Origin: Opisthorchis felineus | Taxonomy: Eukaryota; Platyhelminthes; Trematoda; Opisthorchiida; Opisthorchiidae | DNA length: 64,000 nt | Direction of reading: 5' to 3' | Assembly (NCBI GenBank): GCA_004794785.1 | Contig: SJOL01008500.1 | Coordinates: 245,973-309,972 of the forward strand | Part shown: positions 50,501 through 59,500 of the stretch, piece after piece | Position numbering within the stretch: the stretch's first letter is position 1 | How the letters are laid out: each line of letters starts with the position of its first letter | The notes under the pieces: model-generated | Told to the model about the DNA's origin: nothing | Database searches by the model: none | Seen by the model: the letters and a program-made list of their open reading frames with translations, nothing else | Translations under genes and position numbers: made by a program

Positions 50501-53500
50501 TCACACTGCTGATCAGCCGCCTGTGGCCGAAGGGTTAAGCGTCCAAACTACTAGTCAAGAGGTCGTGGGTTCGAGACTCCGGAGTTTCGTGAGATGCGCA
50601 CTGCTGAGGATTCCCAACAAGGATGAAACAGCTGTAAAGTGCTTCGCGGCTTTTCAGCATGGATTGGCTTCACTTACAGGACAAAATCTCCACACAAAAG
50701 AGTATCATATTACCTACTTAACTGGCCTCAAGAACAGCCATTGAAAAAGTCAGCACCTGCAGTTTGTCATTACTTTGCAGACGCAGAGGAGGTGAAGGTG
50801 AGGAGATACATAGGATTTTAGCGGTGTTGGGTGTGGGTCTCACAGCTGCGGACAAGTTTCTGATTAATGTCTGCCACCGGTGACTAACGTGACTAAACTA
50901 GCCAGCTGGGGCCTTGATTTTCCACTGCCCGGTCAGTGTTTGGTCGTCATTTTATTGCCTCCACCTCGTAGTTGGTTGACTGAAAGCGGCTGTGTTATAC
51001 AGTCAAGCCTGTTGAATGATAAGCACGTGGCCTAAGCGTGGTAGCTGATGGCTTGCGACTGGCTTATCTGTTATGCGCGACGTGCTTCTGTTGTGGACCA
51101 TTCAACATGCCCCAACAATGCTGATTCGATTTCCCTATAAAGCCCTGATTGACCTTCGTAGGCGTGGACCGTTTAACACTGAGGGCTTTCATTTGATATC
51201 TGTTCACTGTAGCCAGGTTTTCGTTCCGTAAAACGGGCTTGGGTGCAATAGGTCGCCCCCAGACAACCTAACGTCGGTACCACAGATTTCTGAGGATGTT
51301 AAAGACATATTTCAGTTCGAAGTCTAGGGTCAACCTTTCTATCTTCTGAAAGTATTAGTTTGAAGACAATATCGAAATGTGTTTTATGCAAGTTTGAAAC
51401 AAGTCGTAATTTTTCATTCGTTTGTGTTCCGGCAATTTTCAGGACATGTTTCTAACGAGCCAATTGCTCCACTGAGACTGGTCCTAAAAGTCGCTGTTAT
51501 TCAGGTTTTGTTGTGTCCGGCTTTATTTTCTGTTTTTTTTTCTTCACAGTCACACAGAATGTAACAAACCCTCTGAGATCCGCTGACTGCTTGGCAAGTT
51601 GCCTGAGCCGAGACCAATGGCTGGAACTACCTCCGCAACTACGTCGCAATCTAATAATCATTCCATTCAGATCGCGCCAGTCGCACTTGAAACAGCTGTT
51701 GCCGAGACTTGAACAAGTTTTGGCGCACCAGAACGTGTGCTACCTGATTGTTATCGCTGAGCAGGTAAATGGTGTTACGGCAGCTGCCCGTCCATTTTTC
51801 AACTGTAAACAAAGACACATGAAAACTGAATGAGTAGTGTGATGCTCACACGGTGAGCTTTTGCACATTAGTAATGCATTTCAGCATAAGTTTCGCTTGA
51901 AGTACTTTGCATCTTGTGAAACTCTGTACTTCAGGCTTCATCGTCAGATATTTCAAAGTTTTTCTGGGCTTTCGGTATTGTCGTAGAATGTTGCTGGCAT
52001 TTATCATGTTTTTTCATTATTATCTCTCAACCTACTTTCTTATCAGATTTAATGATCATTCTTCCGTGAGCTCCAGCCACCAGCATACAAAGAGGTGACT
52101 AATAACGTCTCAGCACTCACTTTTGTCACTTCACACTTGCCTCTTAGACATCCTCCCCCTGCTTTATTGCGTCTTCCAGTGTGAGAACTCTGAGGCAAAT
52201 CGGCTAACAGGCTGCTCTGGGGAACACTCTTGATAACTAAGCGTTAAAGATTTGTAACTTTTCAGAAACTCAAATACAAGAACCTTGTAAGGTAATCGAG
52301 ATTACTGCACTTTCGTTAGCTGGACTCCATGGCCTCAGCATTTTAGTTGGTTCTGAATCTGCTGCAACGAGTAACGCCTTCGTGGGCGCAGCCTTCCAGA
52401 TGAAGCTTTTTACTTTACTAAATCCCAGTAGATAATCGCCTTTTCGCTGTTCGTTTGCAAGCATCCATATGAACCTGCACTAATATCCGATCCTTATTTG
52501 TAGTTTCTGCATTTGAACTAAATAACTGCAGTTCTCATCCTGTGAAAAATACTTCCTACCACGAAATAACCATCTTCCTATCCATCCTGAGAAGTCCAGA
52601 TATTATCCTAGTCGCCGGCGATCTCACTGAATAAGTAGGACGTCTCAGTTCATCAGATGGACATCTTGGTGGCCAGTTCGGCTTGAATTTGGGACATAAT
52701 GACAGTGGCGACTGTGTTTTGCAGCTGTGCACTAATCACCAATTACCCCTGAGTAGTACCGGGTTCAGACACAGTAGATGTCATTGCGCTAACTGCTATC
52801 CCCATACTAATGAAAAATCATGGGTCTAGATTTATCACATAGCTATTAGCAATCGATGGAAAGCCTCTGTTCCTGATTGTCGATCTTCCTGGACCACTCA
52901 TGTCGATTCAGATCGTGCTCTTTTTCGGTGTAAGTTCTCTGGAATTTTCTTAGGGAAGTCCCTTTTTGATTGTCCAAAATCTCACTGACCAAGTTCAAGA
53001 ATCTTATCAAAGTAGCAAAATTTTAGATGCCATAACCTCATGAGACTTCAGCCCTATCTGGGAGGAGATAAGTACTACTGTTCACACGGCAAGGAAATCG
53101 GCATGTGATATTTCTGAGAGTTCACTAGATAAGCACTAGACTACAGGGCGTTAACTGTCACGTCTCGATGCGCAGTATAGTATTCCTACGACTGCTGAAC
53201 ACGCTTTATCCAGAAGAGCTGTAAGACGTGTGGAAAGATAAACCCGATGGAATCATAGGGCTTTGAAAATGGGGGAATTTAGTGTAGCTGAGAAACATTT
53301 TGATCTGATACACAATAGGGGACCGCAAAATGACCGCTTGTGTTGAACACTGATGTCATGCTGTTGATGATGATGATGATGATGACTAATATACAACGAC
53401 AACCAGTGTCTTGGCCGTTGGGCTGATTATTTTGGACAGCAGTTTAATTAGTCATCTGCCCCTGTACCCATGTCTTTCTTTCGACCTGCTCAACTCAAGC

Positions 53501-56500
53501 GTGGTCCGTGGGTTTTACTCTCATTATATGAAGTACTAATATGCATTTCTGTCTTAAAGCGCCATCAAACTTAACAGCTGGATGAGCTCCCACCAGCGTT
53601 GTTCAAGAAAGTTGGTGAATCATTGCGTTTTGCATCACCAGGTTGTCTAAACTCCTTTGGAGACGAGCATGCAAGCCGACCAATCACTGCACATTTATTC
53701 AAAGAAACTACCGGAAGCGATTGCTCCAACCACAAGGGACTTGCTCCAGTCGCAACGCGCCTACTAGCTTCAATACTAGTATGGCGTCTAACCTCATCGT
53801 CTACATATACTTGGCCGAAGACGAATGACCTCGATGTTCGTGAATATTCTGGTGCCATTTTTTCACCTACTTTTGCTCGAGTTAAGGTTTACGACGAGCT
53901 ATCCGAAAGTTCCCCCACGTGTAGTGGGGTTCGTAGGGTATATTTATCAGTTGTTATGATATTCGATATGTCACAGTAAATTTTATTGAAGAAAATTACC
54001 GATAGGGTTGCTGAAAACTCTTCGACAGCCCACGACCTGTTTCGCCTTTCCTTGGTCTCACCAGACAGGCGCAGCGCCCGAGTTTCCGTCAACCGCATGT
54101 TCTACTAATTGAACCCAAACTGTGAGAAATTCTTTTGCAAGCCAGTTAGTTTTAAACAGGACACTCAAATGGATCCAGATAAATCTCTCGTCTAGGATGT
54201 TCTTCTGTTGAATCTCCGGTGAAAACCAAACTGATATGCAAATGAGTGCTTTTGTCGAATTTCGTGTAAGTTGGGTTCAACTGGAGCAGGAGGTTGACCG
54301 AATCTCGGGGCTGTGCCTACCTGGTGAGCCCGAAGGAGGGTGAGGCTGATCGCGTGCTGTCGAAGATGTTTTTATCAACCCTGTGGTTGGTTCCTTTCAA
54401 GATATTTAGATTTGGTTATTTCAGCTGTAGGTAGTCCGTCCTGGCGATTTTCTCTCGGGACAAAGGACTTTTTGTATCAAGTCTTTATCCCGCTTCCTTG
54501 TCACACTTCATTATGACTTTCTACCCTCCTTGTTGTACGGCAGTTAAGCACCAGTTTCCATCAACGATTTTGTGCTCTTGTGATGGTGATGATGATTTAG
54601 CGTACTATCAGGAACAGATTTTAAATGAGTTTTCTAAGGTATTCTATGGGTTAAATAAACTTGATTTTCTGGAGATGGATGGAAACCAGAGGACCGACAG
54701 ATATCTGTTGCAGAGTGCATGGATTGTTCTACTCTCGGTCAGTAAGTATTTTGCTGACACAAGTTAGTTTCCAAATGAAGCGAAGTAACGTCTCGATGAA
54801 AAACCACACATTTCGTTGTCCGGCGAAATTTCAGATAAAAGTTAACTCCCAGGATATTACAAGTTGAGTTCCTTCCCCTTGCTGTTATATAAAATGTTCT
54901 ACTAAAGTTTTCCCCATGTTCAGGGTAAGCAGGTAAAAGAAGATTTGGCTAGGTTTTTTCTGCAATGAGTTCGGAAGATCTGAAAAAGTTTAAGTTCTGT
55001 GGGTTGATGGTTCACATTTTCTATCCTTTTTTCACAGGTAGGGAATGATCCGTTCAATAAAGGTGCTTTAATGAATTCTGCTTTTGTGGAAGCACTCAAA
55101 TGGTTTCCCTTCCACTGCGTCACATTTCATGATGTCGACCTTTTGCCTCTGTTAGATGAAGTACCCTACACGTGTGCAACGTATCCTCGTCACGTGAGTG
55201 TACTGATCGACAAGTTTCGCAATCGGTAAGTTCATAGTGGTGTACCTACCAGCCTATAACACAGACTGAATCAGAGAGGAACAACCGTTTTTACTTTGGA
55301 CTGGCAAACGGGGGCCAGCGTATCCTGAGATGAAGCGTTGTGTTCAGGTTTCTTCGTCAAAATTAGCGGCTGGTGTATGGTTCCTCCAGGGCGAAGCTTC
55401 TTTCTGTATTGAACCGTATCGGCAAGATTCCGCGAACTGTGCACGATCAATAGATTTGTGTAAGTATTAAGTGTAATTAGTTTGTATGTGTTTGGAGCTC
55501 GAGGTGGCCCATTGTTTAAGGTGCGGCTTCATTGACCGGAAGGTCTGTGGTTAGAATCCAACATCTGCATCTCTACTGTTCCTCTCTAAGCCTGGGCAAC
55601 CTGGAAGCATCTCAGCTCTTTTGCTTTCTTCGGGTAGCACGGCAGTTAGGCACCGAAAGCGTGTTACGGCAAAACGGTTATGATTAGAACATCCTTATTT
55701 TTATGAAGTTTGTATATTCTATCTTTTGGTTCAGTCTCCTATTGTGGTTGGGGTCACAACCTGTAAGAAAACATTTCGTAATTCAACTGACCTGTACCGA
55801 TGGGTCTGAGTTTGTCGGATATGAAAATCAACGGGTCAGAAATGAGCATACTACCTAACAGTTAGGCAGTACAAAAAAGTAAGAGCAGAACACAGGTTTT
55901 ACTACACCTGTTACCCGCTAAGGGTTTGTATGGTCAAAAAGGCAACTGTACTACACCATGAAATGACCATTCTGGTGAAGACATCGATGAAGACCTTCCT
56001 CAGTATGTCGTCACCAGTTCCATACACGTCCGAGGACTAAGTGTTGAAACCAAACCAAACTGTTCACTGTAGTTTACTAGTTGATCGAATGTACGGAGAT
56101 CGATGAATTACAGGTACAACTGAAGGGTTAACAGCCTGGACTCTATAGGCACGCACTGTCCACCACCCATTCGACTGTCTGTCCTAAGTCGTCCTCTCAC
56201 CCCAACCCACTTGAACCCAAATTCCCGAAAGCAGTTCCTTCTAACCAGCAGAGTGGAACCGACCACTAGCGTGGGGGCAGCTGTACCCCAATCGGTTATC
56301 CAACTTTCTGCGCCTACTAATAGCAGGCCTACCTTCTTGTAAATGTATGGCTGTAGGTTACAAGCGCTTTTTGTGGAAGTTTGGTTGAGGTGGCTGAGAG
56401 AAACGCACCATTTGGAAGGAAGGATACCTCATACGGCGGCCTGTGCATATTTGCATCTGCGGCATTCTCGAAGCGTTCGATACGCACCATCGGATTGGAC

Positions 56501-59500
56501 AGGCCACCCATCAGTCTTCAACGTAAATTTTTTTTTTACAGCATCGCATGCTTGTGTATAACCACCCAGTGGATCCGATTCAAGTTGGACTGGAGCTTTG
56601 TCTCCGCCGGCTAAAACCTTATAATTTGGTTGCGAGTGAACCGTAGCTCATGAATATCAGTAGTATTAGTAATGCAACACACCATTGGATGAATAGATCT
56701 TTCACGTGAATGACCCAGTGGGAGAAGTGTACACGGAGCAAAACTTGCAAGCGTGGCCAAGTGTCCGTAAACACCGGTTTGTACAGTGGAATGTCAACGG
56801 TGAAGATAAAACAATCGGAGTGATACGGAGCAAACATTCACTGATACGAAGTCTGGAGGTCACGTGTCTGCAACGGGCGGGTGCCCTGTTACAGTCCTCC
56901 GTTTAAAAAGATCCAACACATATATGATTTGGGGTCAGGTATGGCCTCCAAGCTTTGGATCGGTGGCCATGTGCACCTTGTGTGTCTGCCTCCTATTGCG
57001 TTATGATAATGCAACATGGGTTCGGTTTTTGCAGATGGAAACTCTAAAGTAGACCGTGCGTAAAGTAGATCGTGCAAAAGGTCAAGAGCTAAGTGATGAG
57101 CGTTACTTAGATGACGCTGCCGTGTGTACAATCCACAGTTTGGTTGGTTTGATATAAGACAGATGTCACCATGTAATGTATGAAACCCTGTACAGTGTGC
57201 CAAAGTGTTATTCTTCCCAACCGGCTCATACACGGTTTGGATTGAAACTCCATAATGAACTCATGGACCGAAAGTCCTGGTGGAGACTGCACTTTCCATG
57301 TGTTGCGCGGTTAGAATGCAAACAGGCGTCCAGACTCCGTAAATCTCGATTAGAACACTTAACATCACGCGACCATGTAAATACTCCTTAAAAACATTTA
57401 CCATTAGTACTGGTTCCACACATCGGCATTGATAAAATGAGTTCACTGTGGTGGTTGTGGTGACCCAGCCAGTCTGTTGTGCACCAACCTACATGAAGCT
57501 GTCTCTGGACTGCCGCACGTGATAGGAATGTAACTTCAGGCCTTTGGCTCAGTTTCATCACCGTCATAACGGTCTACGTTGGCATTCTAGTAGCTTTGAC
57601 CACTTACAACAGTGAGCCAAGTTACGGCTTGAACACAGCAGTGTCCAAACCCATGAGGTCACATCCATCCAGTTTCCTGTTGATTCATGTTGTAGACTCA
57701 ACATGCGTCTCGCGTTTCAACTCGTTTCCGCATCCGACGGGGCTTGGACTTCGGCATAAGGTCGCATACAAGTCACCTGCCTCTGATTAGGTGTGTTTAT
57801 GAACGGGTGATGCATTCATGTTGAAGGTTGTCAGTGACCCCGACAACATCTAACTCTTGTGAATAGGGCGGTTCAGTACCTCCTCGCCATACGAGCGTTT
57901 GAGGATGTTTTTATCCGAAAATGGAAAATGATCGAAAAAACCCACATGACATGCCACACACCTATCCAGACTGTTTTTTGGCTGCTGTCCAAAATAAGGT
58001 CAAGCTACCTCATCATTCTCCTGGTTCCAACAAAGCTAGCGCATACATTGATGATTATTACGTAGCATCCGTAATCACACCAATAAGAACTTTTTATCCG
58101 GCCATCTTTCACCTGCCGTTGGTCCAACTACCACTCACAGTTCGTAAGCCTGAGTTGTATTTACTGCAATTTATGATAAAGTACACACTGCTGAATCTCC
58201 AAGGGGAACAACCCCTTTTAGATGGTTATTACTGTGCTCAGATAAAGCAACTGAATTAGTAGATCATTTAATTTAGGACTCTAGGGAAACCAAGGTTTAT
58301 CCTTTCATCAGAAGAATCATCTTGAAAAAGGGCCGCATTCAAAGGTGGTCCACAAAATATCCCTTTTTGTCATTTTCGTACTTTACCCACTTTTGAACAG
58401 GCCATGACCTTCTTGGAAGCCTGCTCTCTCTCTCTCTTTCTCACACACACACACAGTCTGGTGAGCCAACAACAGCAGAACTATAGATTGCCGTTCTCTT
58501 TTTAGAGCTGTCCTCTATTTTGGACCGCTATCTTGGAAGGTTTTTCAACAACATTCTTATATTCTTTTCATCCTTCTAGCAAATGGAACTAATATGGACC
58601 ACGATTAAAATAAAATAGTAAGGCTTTTCCTTGCTCATTGAATGCATTGTCAGGTTTCACAGTTATGCAGAAATACAGCTAAACTATTTACGAAAAGCAT
58701 TGTTACAAACAGACTTATAAATTTTTCAGGCGCCAGTTTCCAATTATTCTCGTTAGTTTGCCCAACCGTGGGATGGTTCGTCAGCCCATACGATACGGCG
58801 TCTCTTATTTGAGTGAACTCAGCGGAAGTTCAGGAGGAGGACTTTTCAAACCAGGGTAATGAGAATACAAAGACGATAAATAAGCTTTTTCAGCTGGACA
58901 CCGTTTCGCTTCGTCACGCCAAGTGAGTGGGTCACCAAGCTGGTAGCCTACTCACTTAGCCTGACGAAGCCTCTGTGTCAAAAGCGAAACGTTTCCAGCT
59001 AAAAAACAACCGATTGTTTACCAGACCCTTCTGAAACGATGACTTCTTAATTAGTTCCAAATATTTTCCATCATCAAAACTGGTGGCAAAAGAGTGATAA
59101 AGGATAGCAAAGGATGTCAAAAGAATTACGTTCCTATTCGAACACTCCTCGCACACGAGGACTTTTTTAGGCGCTTCATAAGCTACGTTTCCGACCCCAA
59201 ACAAATTACCTGAGTCTTTGTATCCGCTTCAATGGACGGTTATCTTCGATACAAAAGTTTAGGATACCTATAGTTCTTATAATAACACTGATCACACCAG
59301 AACTTGATTACTGAACTTTTTTCCTCGTCCTTTAAAGTTCACTGTGTCACAGTAGTGTGACACGAATTACAGATCCACTTGACATCGCTTACGAACTTCC
59401 AACAAGTCAGAGCAGCTGCAGCCAACGCGCACGCTTATCCAGTCAGAGAACAGTCGAAGTCAGGACACTTTCGCCTATCAATCTGATTGGAGCAAGAGGG

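Noticed and set aside
50515..50585. Possible functional tRNA gene with B box GGTTCGAGACTCC
   Set aside because: Same block order as other copies of the composite repeat; no acceptor-stem pairing.
53571..53858. Minus-strand open frame of 95 codons
   Set aside because: Antisense shadow of the LINE reverse-transcriptase fragment read on the plus strand.
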